Part shown: one piece after another, positions 37,663 to 46,300 of the stretch
How the letters are laid out: each line of letters begins with the position of its first letter
Numbering within the stretch: position 1 is the first letter of the stretch
Source: Streptomyces sp. NRRL F-6492
GTDB lineage: Bacteria > Actinomycetota > Actinomycetes > Streptomycetales > Streptomycetaceae
DNA: 64,000 bases
Direction: 5' to 3'
Assembly: GCF_001280125.1 (NCBI RefSeq)
Contig: NZ_LGEG01000256.1
Location: forward strand, 1 to 64,000
Translations under genes and position numbers: made by a program
Notes under the pieces: generated by a model
Told to the model about the DNA's origin: nothing
Databases searched by the model: none
The model's input: only the letters and a program-made list of their open reading frames with translations

Positions 37663-38892
37663 ATGCTGGAGGAAGCCGAGGAGATCGGCCGGCGCGTTCG
37701 CAGGGCGAGGCTGCGGCTCGGGATGCCGCAGGCCGACCTGGCGACGGCCCTGGGGAAGTCGCAGGGCTGGGTGTCGAAGATGGAGCGGGGCCTGATCGAG
37801 CTGGACCGGGTCGGGCTGCTCAACCAGGTGGCCGCCGAGCTGCACGTCCATCCGAACGACCTGATCGGGCGCCCGTACAGCAGTTCCCCGGATGACAACC
37901 AGTGGCAGGTCGCCGCCTCCTCGGTCCTGCGCGAGCTGCGTCGCTACGACCTTGCCCCCGTCTTCGACGGCGCGCCCCGGCCTGCGCCGCAGTTGTGGCG
38001 GGAGGTGACGCGGCTGCACCGGCTGCGGGACACCGCCTCGAACGTGGCGATCCTCCGGATCCTGCCCGACCTGTTCCGCGAGGCCCGGGCCCTGGCGGAG
38101 GTCTCGGAGGGGCACGGGCGGGAGGAGGCGTACGCGATCTACGCGGTGTGCTGCAAGTTCGCCCACACCGCCGCCCACTCCCTCGGCCACCCCGAGCTGG
38201 TGGCGATGGCCTGTGAGCGGGCCGCGTGGTCGGCGCGGCTTTCCGGGGACCCGGTGCTGCCGGCGGTGGCGGACTGGATGCGGGTCTGGGACATGTGGGC
38301 GACGGCCGACTGGGCGGACGCGCTGACACTCTCGGACAAGGCGATCGGGTCGGTGCAGCAGGCGTACGAGCAGGGCGACCCCCTGGCCGTACGGGCGTGG
38401 GGGACCCTCCAGCTCCGGGCGGCGGTCTCGGCTGCCCGTGCCGGCCGCGCCTCGGAGGCGGAGGAGCGGATCGGGTACGCGAAGGACGCCGCCGAGCGGA
38501 TGGACGCGTACGTCGGGGCGCCGGTGTACGACCGGCACTCGCTGACGTTCTCCGCCGGGAACGTGCAGATCCACGCGATCAGCGTCGCCCTGGAGATGGG
38601 CGAGCAGGGCAAGGCGCTTGAGATCAACCGTCGCACCAGCCCCGAGCTGGTCGGGACGCTGCCCCACTCCCGCCAGGGTCACCACCACATGGACATCGCG
38701 CGTGCGTGGCTATGGGACGGCAACCGGGACAAGGCCCTCGGCGAGCTGGAGAGGGCCGAGCGGATCGCGCCCCAGCTCGTACGGAACCACCCCATCGCCC
38801 GTTCGACGCTGCGCGGCATCGTCTACGCCGAGCGGACCGCCACGCGCGAGAAGCTTCGGCGCATGTCCGACCGTTTCCACCTGGACGGATAG
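37663..38892 (+). CDS. XRE-type transcriptional regulator with TPR-like C-terminal region
   Basis: 409 residues from ATG 37663, with GGAGGTG upstream. The XRE helix-turn-helix is at ~8-62 (GRRVRRARLRLGMPQADLATALGKSQGWVSKMERG). The rest is all-helical with tetratricopeptide-like pairs (for example AVRAWGTLQLRAAVSAARAG, DIARAWLWDGNRDKALGELERAE). This architecture is common in Streptomyces and is thought to couple a ligand or partner protein to DNA binding. It is the first gene of the island and probably controls the genes after it. Confidence 0.88.
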   Translation: MLEEAEEIGRRVRRARLRLGMPQADLATALGKSQGWVSKMERGLIELDRVGLLNQVAAELHVHPNDLIGRPYSSSPDDNQWQVAASSVLRELRRYDLAPVFDGAPRPAPQLWREVTRLHRLRDTASNVAILRILPDLFREARALAEVSEGHGREEAYAIYAVCCKFAHTAAHSLGHPELVAMACERAAWSARLSGDPVLPAVADWMRVWDMWATADWADALTLSDKAIGSVQQAYEQGDPLAVRAWGTLQLRAAVSAARAGRASEAEERIGYAKDAAERMDAYVGAPVYDRHSLTFSAGNVQIHAISVALEMGEQGKALEINRRTSPELVGTLPHSRQGHHHMDIARAWLWDGNRDKALGELERAERIAPQLVRNHPIARSTLRGIVYAERTATREKLRRMSDRFHLDG

Positions 38893-38956
38893 GGGCGCAC
38901 GGGAGGCGGACAGGGGTCGTATTCCTCCGGCTCATATTCAGGGGCTCTCCCGTCCC

Positions 38957-38971
38957 TACCTTCGGGACATG
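38957..38971 (+). promoter_or_regulatory. -10 box of a probable leaderless promoter
   Basis: TACCTT at 38957-38962 lies 6 nt before ATG 38969; no ribosome binding site. Confidence 0.45.
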
Positions 38972-39415
38972 ACCGGACGACTTCTTCCCCACCTCCCCTC
39001 ACAAGGAGCCGAGTTAGGGACAGCGGCTCCCTTCCTCCCTCAGCTCGGAGACCTCGCCGCCGACACCGCCCGGGACGGCCGTGTCGGCGTCGTGGTCGCG
39101 TTGCCGGGCGAGGGTTCCGCCACGACCTACCACCTGCGTCCGCCCGGCGGCGGGCCCGCCTGGACCGCGCCGGCGGACGGCACGACGCTGCGCCCGGTAC
39201 CGGCGCGGGCCACCCACGCGACGCTGCTGCCCGGCCGCGACGCGATCTACGACCCGCGCGCCCGCCAGGGCTCGGTACCCGTCGAGTTCCACTTCGAGGA
39301 CGGCTCGACCTGCGAGGCGGCCCTCGTCCTCACCTCGGTGGAGCTGGAGCGGCTGTACGCGCAGACCAGCCGCCTCCTCGACGCGCACGAGAACGCGCTG
39401 GGCGGCACCTCGTGA
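38969..39415 (+). CDS. Hypothetical protein, island-borne
   Basis: 148 residues, soluble, no recognised domain. Visible features: LGDLAADTARDGRVGVVVALPGEG, which recalls a beta-strand/turn of small ligand-binding folds, and an Asp/Glu-rich C-terminal helix ELERLYAQTSRLLDAHENALGG. It directly precedes and overlaps by 4 bp a small membrane protein. Function unknown. Confidence 0.7.
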   Translation: MTGRLLPHLPSQGAELGTAAPFLPQLGDLAADTARDGRVGVVVALPGEGSATTYHLRPPGGGPAWTAPADGTTLRPVPARATHATLLPGRDAIYDPRARQGSVPVEFHFEDGSTCEAALVLTSVELERLYAQTSRLLDAHENALGGTS

Positions 39416-39618
39416 GCGGGACCCGACGCCGCCAGGTGTGGTCTGCCACTTCCGTACGGAGTGACCGGTTCGCGCTCGCGTTCCTGGCCCTCGCCGGTCT
39501 GGTGGGGCCGGCCTGGGCCCTTCGCGACCAGGCCGTCCAGCTCGTCGGTGACATGCGACACCGGCCCGCCGTCGCGGCTCCGGACGTGAGCCTGCCCCAC
39601 CTCGCCCCCGGCCGCTGA
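39412..39618 (+). CDS. Small membrane protein, island-borne
   Basis: 68 residues from GTG 39412, overlapping the previous stop by 4 bp (GTGA). One hydrophobic segment (FALAFLALAGLVGPAWAL) with a basic N-terminus suggests a single-pass inner-membrane protein. Coupling to the preceding soluble protein suggests the two act together. Confidence 0.6.
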   Translation: MSGTRRRQVWSATSVRSDRFALAFLALAGLVGPAWALRDQAVQLVGDMRHRPAVAAPDVSLPHLAPGR

Positions 39619-39831
39619 GACGCGCCTTCGGCCACTGAGACCGCTCCGGCGCCCGGGCCACCTCCCCGTACCCGGCCGCCGGAGCCTTCCCCGCCGCCCT
39701 CCCGTCCGGGCGGCGCGCAGGAAACCGCCCCGCTCCCGTGCGGCCCCGTGGCTTCGGCTGCCGGGAGCGGGGCGGCTCGTACCTCTCGCACGGTCCTGGA
39801 ACATCCACGCGTGATTCCCCAGGGAGGGTTC

Positions 39832-41064
39832 GTGGACATCCCGTACATCGTCGTCGACCAGCTCGACCCCGATCAGCAGCAGATCTGGAAGACGTACTTC
39901 GGCGACGCCGACCGCCCCCGCTACGTCGAGGAGGGCATCTGGCGCCGCACCCAGGAGAAGGCCACCGCCGGCCAGTCCGGCTGGTCGGACTCCGGGGACG
40001 CCTGGCGGCGGATCATCCACTACCGGTACCGGTACGGCCTGGTGCCGACGACCGCCGCCCCGGCGATCGGCCTGACCGACCTCTACCTCTACCACTCCGC
40101 GTCCGCACCGGCCGGGGAGATCACCGCCCACCACGACGCCCTGCGGTCCTCGCTCGCCGTAGGCGGCTGGAAGACGGCGTCGGGCGGAGCCTTCTGGACG
40201 CGGCGGGACCTGAGGTGCCGGATCACCGAGCACGACGTCCACCCGCAGGACGCCGCCGCTGGACGCGCGCTCCCGGGCGGCTACCGGACGCTCGACGTAC
40301 GGATCACCTCCGCCGCGTACGCGCCCCCGCCCTCGGTCCGGCAGCTCCCGTGGCACGTGCTGTCCACCGGGATCAGGGCAAAGGACCGCCCGGGGACGGC
40401 CACGCGGATACCGAACCTGTCCGTGCTCGCGGACCTGCGGCCGTTCCAGGTGGAGATCGGCTGCGGCACGTCGGTCGAGGCCGGCATCCCGCCCCTGCAC
40501 CGGCTCCACGAGATCTACCGGGTCACCGACCGGCAGGGCCACGAGCCGCGCGAGCACCGCTTCACCCTCTCCCCGACCGCGGACACCCTGCTGCACGAGG
40601 TGCTGACCGAGCCGGAGGAGAAGGCGGCGGAGTTCGTGGAGATGTTCCGCGCCTGCTTCCTGGCCGAGCCGACCCCGGCCCTGTGGGCGCTGAGGGAACT
40701 GAAGGACACCGGTCACCTCGTCGGGCCGGTCATCACCCACAACTTCGACGTCCTGGCCGCCCGTGCCGGGCTCGACGAGTGCTTCATGCGCCGCTACGAC
40801 CAGGCCGTGCCCGACGTCGAGTGGGTCGAGGGTGCCAAGGCCCTCCTGGTGGTCGGCCTGCACGCCGATCGGCGCAGGGTCCAGGCCCGTGACCGCGAGC
40901 GCGGCATGACGGTCGTCTACCTGGACCCGGAGGGGTTCTGGCACGACGGCGCGTTCCTGCCGTACCCGCTGGAAGGGCCGCAGGACGGTGATCTGGTGTG
41001 CCGGGCGACCGCCGCCGAGGCGCTGCCCGCGCTCGTCAACCTCCTGAAGCAGCAGTCCGATTGA
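39832..41064 (+). CDS. SIR2-like NAD-binding-fold protein with novel N-terminal domain
   Basis: 410 residues from GTG 39832 (GGGAGGG six bases upstream). Residues ~1-200 match nothing I recognise. From ~205 the SIR2/TIR-type Rossmann signatures appear in order: IGCGTSVEAGIPPLHRLHEIY (the GAGxS..aGIP motif, ~210-230), VITHNFDVLAARAG (TQN.D motif, ~300-313) and ALLVVGLHADRRRV ... GMTVVYLDPEG (the VVGTS and second-sugar motifs). The segment between THNFD and VVG is very short, so the zinc ribbon and the catalytic HG of true sirtuins are missing. It may be an NADase-like effector, an ADP-ribose/NAD sensor, or a deacetylase relative. It precedes a nucleotide-sugar dehydrogenase gene by 106 bp. Confidence 0.7.
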   Translation: MDIPYIVVDQLDPDQQQIWKTYFGDADRPRYVEEGIWRRTQEKATAGQSGWSDSGDAWRRIIHYRYRYGLVPTTAAPAIGLTDLYLYHSASAPAGEITAHHDALRSSLAVGGWKTASGGAFWTRRDLRCRITEHDVHPQDAAAGRALPGGYRTLDVRITSAAYAPPPSVRQLPWHVLSTGIRAKDRPGTATRIPNLSVLADLRPFQVEIGCGTSVEAGIPPLHRLHEIYRVTDRQGHEPREHRFTLSPTADTLLHEVLTEPEEKAAEFVEMFRACFLAEPTPALWALRELKDTGHLVGPVITHNFDVLAARAGLDECFMRRYDQAVPDVEWVEGAKALLVVGLHADRRRVQARDRERGMTVVYLDPEGFWHDGAFLPYPLEGPQDGDLVCRATAAEALPALVNLLKQQSD

Positions 41065-41170
41065 TTCACCTGCACGAAGAGGGTCGCGCCGGGTGCGGGC
41101 GCTAGCGTGACGCACCCGGCCGGCCCGGACTCCCCGGGCGGGCGAGAACAGGGAAAGGAGCGTTGGCCCC

Positions 41171-42409
41171 ATGCGCGTATCCGTCATCGGCTGCGGCCAC
41201 CTGGGCATCCCGCACGCTGCTGCCATGGCCGAGATCGGCCACGAGGTCATCGGCGTGGACCTGGACCAGGCGAGGATCGACCGTCTCAACGCCGGCGAGA
41301 GCCCCATCTACGAGGAGGGGCTGCCCGAACTGCTCGCCGCCCACACCGCCTCCGGGCGGCTGCGCTTCACCACCAGCCTGGCCGAGGCCGCCGAGGCCGC
41401 CGAGTTCGCCGACGTCCACTTCCTCGCCGTGGGCACCCCGATCGACGCCGACGGACGGAGCTACGACACCGGCCAGGTCTTCGGCGCCGCCCGCGCCCTC
41501 GCCCCGCACCTGACCCGCCCGACCGTCATCATCGGCAAGTCCACGGTCACCGTCGGCACCACCCGCGACCTCGCCGCCCTCCTCGCCCGCCTCTCCCCGG
41601 CCGGCGAGGAGGTGGAGGTCGTCTGGAACCCCGAGTTCCTGCGCGAGGGCCACGCCATCGACGACACCCTGCGGCCCGACCGGATCGTCGTCGGCGTCCC
41701 CTCGCCCCGCGCTGAGGACGCCGTACGCGAGGTCTATGCGCCGCTCCTGGCCAACGGCATCCCGCCGTTCGTCACCGACCCCGCCACCGCCGAACTCATC
41801 AAGGGCGCCGCCAACGCCTACCTCGGCATGAAGATCTCCTTCATCAACGGCGTCGCCGACATGTGCGCCGCCGCCGGAGCCGACGTCCAGCAGCTCACCG
41901 AGGCCATCGGCCTCGACCCGCGCATCGGCCGCGGCGGCCTGAACGCCGGACCCGGTTACGGCGGCGGCTGCCTCCCCAAGGACGTCCGTGCCTTCACCGC
42001 CTCCGCCCGCACCCTCGGCGCCACCGAGGCGGCGACCCTCCTGCGAGCCGCCGAAGAGGTCAACGAGTCCCGCCCCACCGCCGCCCTGAAGCTCATCGAG
42101 CAAACTCTCGGCCGATCCGTCGACGGCGTCCGCGGACTTCGAGACGCCGAACAGCGGGCCAAGTTGCCGCAGCGTCAAGTGGGTGCGCCAGTACGCGGTG
42201 ACCAGCAGCACCCGGTCTTCCAGCGGCAGGCTCCACGGTCGGCCTCTACGAACCTTGTCAGCTCCCTCGTGCCGCAGCTGTGCCACGAGCGTGCTGAAAC
42301 AGCGGGGGGTCAACCCGGTGAACGGGGTTATCCAGGACGGCTGCGACGCCGTGATCACACCAGCCATGGCGGGAGCCTCACATGCTTCAGGCCGTGGTTG
42401 GTCTGTTGA
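41171..42409 (+). CDS. Truncated UDP-glucose/GDP-mannose dehydrogenase fused to IS-derived sequence
   Basis: From ATG 41171 (AAAGGAG upstream) the first ~320 residues are a UDP-glucose 6-dehydrogenase-type enzyme: NAD motif VIGCGHLG (5-12), VGTPIDADG, WNPEFLREGHAIDD and the catalytic Cys C267 in AGPGYGGGCLPKD. After GRSVDGVR (~base 42132) homology ends; normal family members continue for a further ~110 residues with the UDP-sugar-binding domain. The remaining ~92 codons are antisense transposase DNA and end at TGA 42409. The active-site Cys is kept but the third domain is lost, so activity is doubtful. Confidence 0.85.
   Translation: MRVSVIGCGHLGIPHAAAMAEIGHEVIGVDLDQARIDRLNAGESPIYEEGLPELLAAHTASGRLRFTTSLAEAAEAAEFADVHFLAVGTPIDADGRSYDTGQVFGAARALAPHLTRPTVIIGKSTVTVGTTRDLAALLARLSPAGEEVEVVWNPEFLREGHAIDDTLRPDRIVVGVPSPRAEDAVREVYAPLLANGIPPFVTDPATAELIKGAANAYLGMKISFINGVADMCAAAGADVQQLTEAIGLDPRIGRGGLNAGPGYGGGCLPKDVRAFTASARTLGATEAATLLRAAEEVNESRPTAALKLIEQTLGRSVDGVRGLRDAEQRAKLPQRQVGAPVRGDQQHPVFQRQAPRSASTNLVSSLVPQLCHERAETAGGQPGERGYPGRLRRRDHTSHGGSLTCFRPWLVC
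42133..42367 (-). mobile_element. IS5-family transposase remnant (5' end only)
   Basis: From ATG 42367 on the minus strand the first ~78 residues match the N-terminus of a common Streptomyces IS5-family transposase (MAGVITASQPSWITPFTGL, LEDRVLLVTAYWRTHLTLRQLGPLFGVSKS), where a further SAADRI continuation is expected. At ~42133 it runs into the antisense of the dehydrogenase gene. The catalytic DDE part is absent. Confidence 0.85.
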
Positions 42410-42844
42410 TCACTTGCTGGACATGCGGAGATCTCCGGACCAGGTCTCACATCGGACATGGCCGGAGTCGAAGGTGATCTCCAATGCGATCCGCCCGCTG
42501 TCCGGGACACACTCTTCGCTGATCGCCAGTACCGTCTCGCTAAGGTGGTCTGCGAACGGGGTCTCGCCGCTGATCGGCGTCACCTCGACGCGGCCTGACT
42601 CCGCCATGTCATACCCCTCGAAGGGGTCCGACGTCTCCACGATCAGGCACCAGTCCGAACCGGCCGTGATGCGCGTGGCGACCGCCTCGCTGTCGATCAG
42701 CCACACATCCAACGGGCCAGACGGGGCCTCTGAGCCGTACAGGTGCCACGACGCGACTACTTGCTCAAGATGGCGCCCAACCAGGTAATCCGGACCTACA
42801 CCGCCCCCGTGCAACGGGCACTCGCTCACTATCTTCGACTCCAC
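42410..42844 (-). CDS. Hypothetical protein, possibly immunity-like
   Basis: 144 residues, GTG start 42844, no recognised family. Beta-rich soluble protein with many acidic residues; the centre DVWLIDSEAVATRITAGSDWCLIVETSDPF and an acidic WSGDLRMSSK end. It follows the toxin/immunity pair in the same direction, 83 bp after the upstream stop. Size, acidity and place resemble spare immunity genes of polymorphic toxin loci, but this is context only. The base composition is lower in GC than the core genes. Confidence 0.6.
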   Translation of the reverse strand: MESKIVSECPLHGGGVGPDYLVGRHLEQVVASWHLYGSEAPSGPLDVWLIDSEAVATRITAGSDWCLIVETSDPFEGYDMAESGRVEVTPISGETPFADHLSETVLAISEECVPDSGRIALEITFDSGHVRCETWSGDLRMSSK

Positions 42845-42927
42845 CCGCCGACAGTACCGTCAGGCAAACCCCCAGCTCACGCCCTTATACGGGACAGCCC
42901 TTAGGTCAGTGACCCGGGCCTTCTTCG

Positions 42928-43362
42928 TCAGCGTTCCAGGGGAACAGGGTTTCGCGGATTTTCGATATCAACCAAAACTTCGAATCCTGCGGTCGAACGG
43001 AAAGTAGCGACGTTACCAATCAGCTGAACGCGGTCAAACGGATTGGATTCAGCGAAGAACATCGCCCAGATCAATGCACGGTCAGGAGTCAGGCGCGCGA
43101 TGAATCCCTCCGAGCCGTACGACCCCTCGCCGCCCCACAATAGTCCTCTCTCTCCCAGGTCCACAGAGGTCAGCCCGTCGACCGAGGACACCCAGGAAGG
43201 ATCGTCTTCCAGTATTTCGTCTACCGAAAACAAGGAGAGTACGGAGAATCCGCCCGGCGCGGCTGGGTCGAGGGCGACCTCGTAGGAGCGTCCGTCGGCG
43301 TAGTGAAGTGCGTCCTTGATGGGAAGCTCATACTCTCCCCACAAGAGTTCGATGGTGGTCAT
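42928..43362 (-). CDS. Probable immunity protein for the RHS toxin
   Basis: 144 residues from ATG 43362, which overlaps the stop of the toxin gene by 4 bp (ATGA). Acidic, cytosolic, rich in aromatic residues (WGEYELPIKDALHYADGR, LLWGGEGSYGSEGF). No family recognised. The overlap directly behind the variable toxin end is the standard arrangement of a cognate immunity gene. Confidence 0.75.
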   Translation of the reverse strand: MTTIELLWGEYELPIKDALHYADGRSYEVALDPAAPGGFSVLSLFSVDEILEDDPSWVSSVDGLTSVDLGERGLLWGGEGSYGSEGFIARLTPDRALIWAMFFAESNPFDRVQLIGNVATFRSTAGFEVLVDIENPRNPVPLER

Positions 43363-46300
43363 CTTTTATTCTTGCACTTTCCGTTGCGCACGTGCTGCGG
43401 CCTTTCTTGAAGTCCGGTCGGAGGGACCGGCTCGCCCAGTTCATTTCTGTTTCGACCGGAATTCATGCGCCTTCTGAACTGCTCTGCCCAGGTCCGTCCG
43501 GTCGTCGAATCAGGGTGGACGGCGTTCGGGTCCACGCGCTCGATGATGACCGGCCGTCCCACTTCGCGTGCCGCATCGAGCCTTCGGTTGTCATACGAGA
43601 CCAGTTGACCGTCCACCTCCATGACCTTCAGCGCCGTACCGGGACGCCGCCAGTCCCACTCTCCGGAGCGCATCTTCCCCACGTAGTCGTTCGGGGACAC
43701 CGTGCGTTGGGAGAAGTTGATGTCTTCCGGATTGGCCCACTCCGGTTCGCCGGCAAGCCCCAGGGTGTCGGCCCAGCTGTGCGGGTTACGAACGTACGCC
43801 ATCGCGTTGGGCGCCGGAACCAACCCGAGCGGGTCCGGTGTGGTGTAGCGAGCGGTTTCCGGATCGTAGTGTCGGAAGTAGTTGTAGTGGAGACCGGTTT
43901 CCTCGTCCGCGTACTGGCCCGGGAAGCGCAGCGGGCAGTCCACCTCTCCTTCCGCAGCAGGAAGGGGAGTACCCCAGAGCGTGGTGCGGGACTGCCGGGC
44001 GAGAGTGCCGTCGGAAGCGAACAGTTCGACGGGCGTACCGACCAAGTCCGTCACGATTGCGAGGAAGCGTGCGTCGAACTCAGTCTGTGGGGTGGTGTCG
44101 GTGAGGCCGGAGAGTGAGTCGCGGGCCTCGGTCGCCGGACCTCTGGACTGGGATACCGGTCGGTGGGTGCCGGGTGCGTAGTCCCATGTCGTCACCGTGT
44201 CGTCCACGTCGACCTGCTCAGCCAAGCAGGTGCCGTCCCACGTAAAAGAGAGAACAGTCCCATTCGGAGCCGTCTTGGAGATGCGGCGGCCCAGCGGGTC
44301 GTAGGCGTAGGTCCATTCGCCGCCGTCGGGGGTGGTGGCTCTGGTGAGACGGTTCTCCGCGCTCCACGTGTACGTCCAGGTCCGGCACTGACCGTTGAGA
44401 AGTCGGCGGGTCTTGCGGACGAGCCGGCCGGCGGCGTCGTGCTCGTAGATGGTGCGGCCCGCCCGGCGGATGAGCGCACCCTCGTAGCTCCGATCGCCCG
44501 CGGTGGGATGGTGCGGAGCATCTGCGTGGGTCTGGTTGCCTGTCCGGTCGTACGTGTACTTCTCGCTCCAACCGTGGGCCTGGACGCCCGTCACCCGCCC
44601 CATGGGGTCCAGGGTGAAACGCCGTGTCCCGGTGGTCAGTTCACGGATCTCGGTGAGATAGCCGTCGGGACGGTACGCGTAGGTGCGCTGTTGGACGATC
44701 CGGGCCACTTCGGTCTCGGCGCGGGTTGCAAGGGTTTGGTTGATGAGGCGGTCACCGGTGTCCCATGCCTGCGTAAGGGCGGTGTCGCCGCCGATGCGCC
44801 GTTCGGTCTCGCGGCCCGCTGCGTCGTAGGCGAAGGCAAGGGTCGCGTCGCCTCGCTTCAGTCCGATGGGTCGGCCCGCAGGGTCGAACGTCCATTCCGA
44901 CCGCGCGCCGGAGGGGGTGGTGCGCCGGATACGGCGGCCCATGGCGTCGTACCTGTAGGCGCTGGCCCCGCCGTTGACTGTCTCTGAGACGACGCGCCCG
45001 ACCGCGTCGTGTTCCCGACTCACTACCGCGTCCGCGTTGGCCGCGTGAAGCAGGGCGCCGCTCGCGTCGTAGGCATAAGTCGTGACGTCACCGGTGGTCT
45101 CGTCGTGCTGGGCGATCATGCGCCCGACTGCGTCGAGAGTGAAGCGCAGCGTTTGACCGAGGGCGTTCGTCTGGGCCGTGAGCCGGCCGACCGGGTCACG
45201 TTCGTATGTGCGCGTAGCGCCGTCGAAGTCGGTCTCCGCCACCAGGCGGCCTGCCGCATCGTAGGTGTAGTGCCACTGTCTGCCCTGGGGGTTGGCGACC
45301 TTCGTCAGGCGCAGCTCGGTGTCGTAGGCGAAGACGTAGTGCGCGCCGTCGGGGTCGGTCCTCGTGGCGGGCAGGTCGTAGTAGGTGTACGTGTAGGTGG
45401 TGGTGTGGCCAGCCTCGTCCGTGTGGAGGACGAGATTCCCCTCAGTGTCCCACTGCCACTCCTCGCGGCCTCCGTCAGGCCCCTCGCGCCAGGCCGGCAT
45501 GCCCTCGATCGTCCAGCCGTGGCGTGTGACCCGGCCCAGCGCGTCGGTTACGGCGGTGACCTGGCCGTGGGGGCCTCGGCGCATCCTGACCGTCCGGCCC
45601 AGCGGGTCCGTCGTCTCCACCGGGAGGCCCGCCGCGTCCGGGACGATGCGGGTGGTGTGTCCCAGAGGGTCCGTGACGGAGGTGAGGTGGCCCAAGCTGT
45701 TGTAGCCGTAGTGCGTGACGGCACCGTTGGGGTCGATGGTGGAGGTATGGGAGCCACGGTCGTCATAGGTGTGGCGCCACACCGCACCGCCCGGCTTGTG
45801 CGTCTCCAATGGCAGGCCGCGGTCGTCGTAGACGGTTTCGGTCACCGTACCGTCGGGCCGCTCGACCGCGATCAGCCGACCGTGATCGTCGTAGCGATAG
45901 CGCGTGGTACGGCCCAGGGGGTCGGTGATTGCGACAGGATGCCGGTTGCTCTCGTCCCACTCCGTGCGGGTGGTGTTCCCCAGCGGATCCGTGTACGCGA
46001 TGATCTTGTACGCCTCGTTGCAGACGTACACGCTCGTGTGGCCCTGCGAGTCGGTATAGCGGGAGGTGCGGGCGGCCGTGTCGTAGTGCATCCGGCCCGA
46101 CAGGATGCCGTCTGGGCCGATGCCGCGCAGAACGCGGCCTCGGTTGTCGTAGACGTAGCCGTACGACGTGCCGTTGCGGTCCGTCCACGACGTCACGCGG
46201 TGCTCTGTGTCGTACCGATAACGCAGCGGCCTGCCGGTCGAGTTGAAGACCTCGGCCAGGTTTCCGACGGCATCGTAGGCATAGGAGACGAGCGTGGTGC

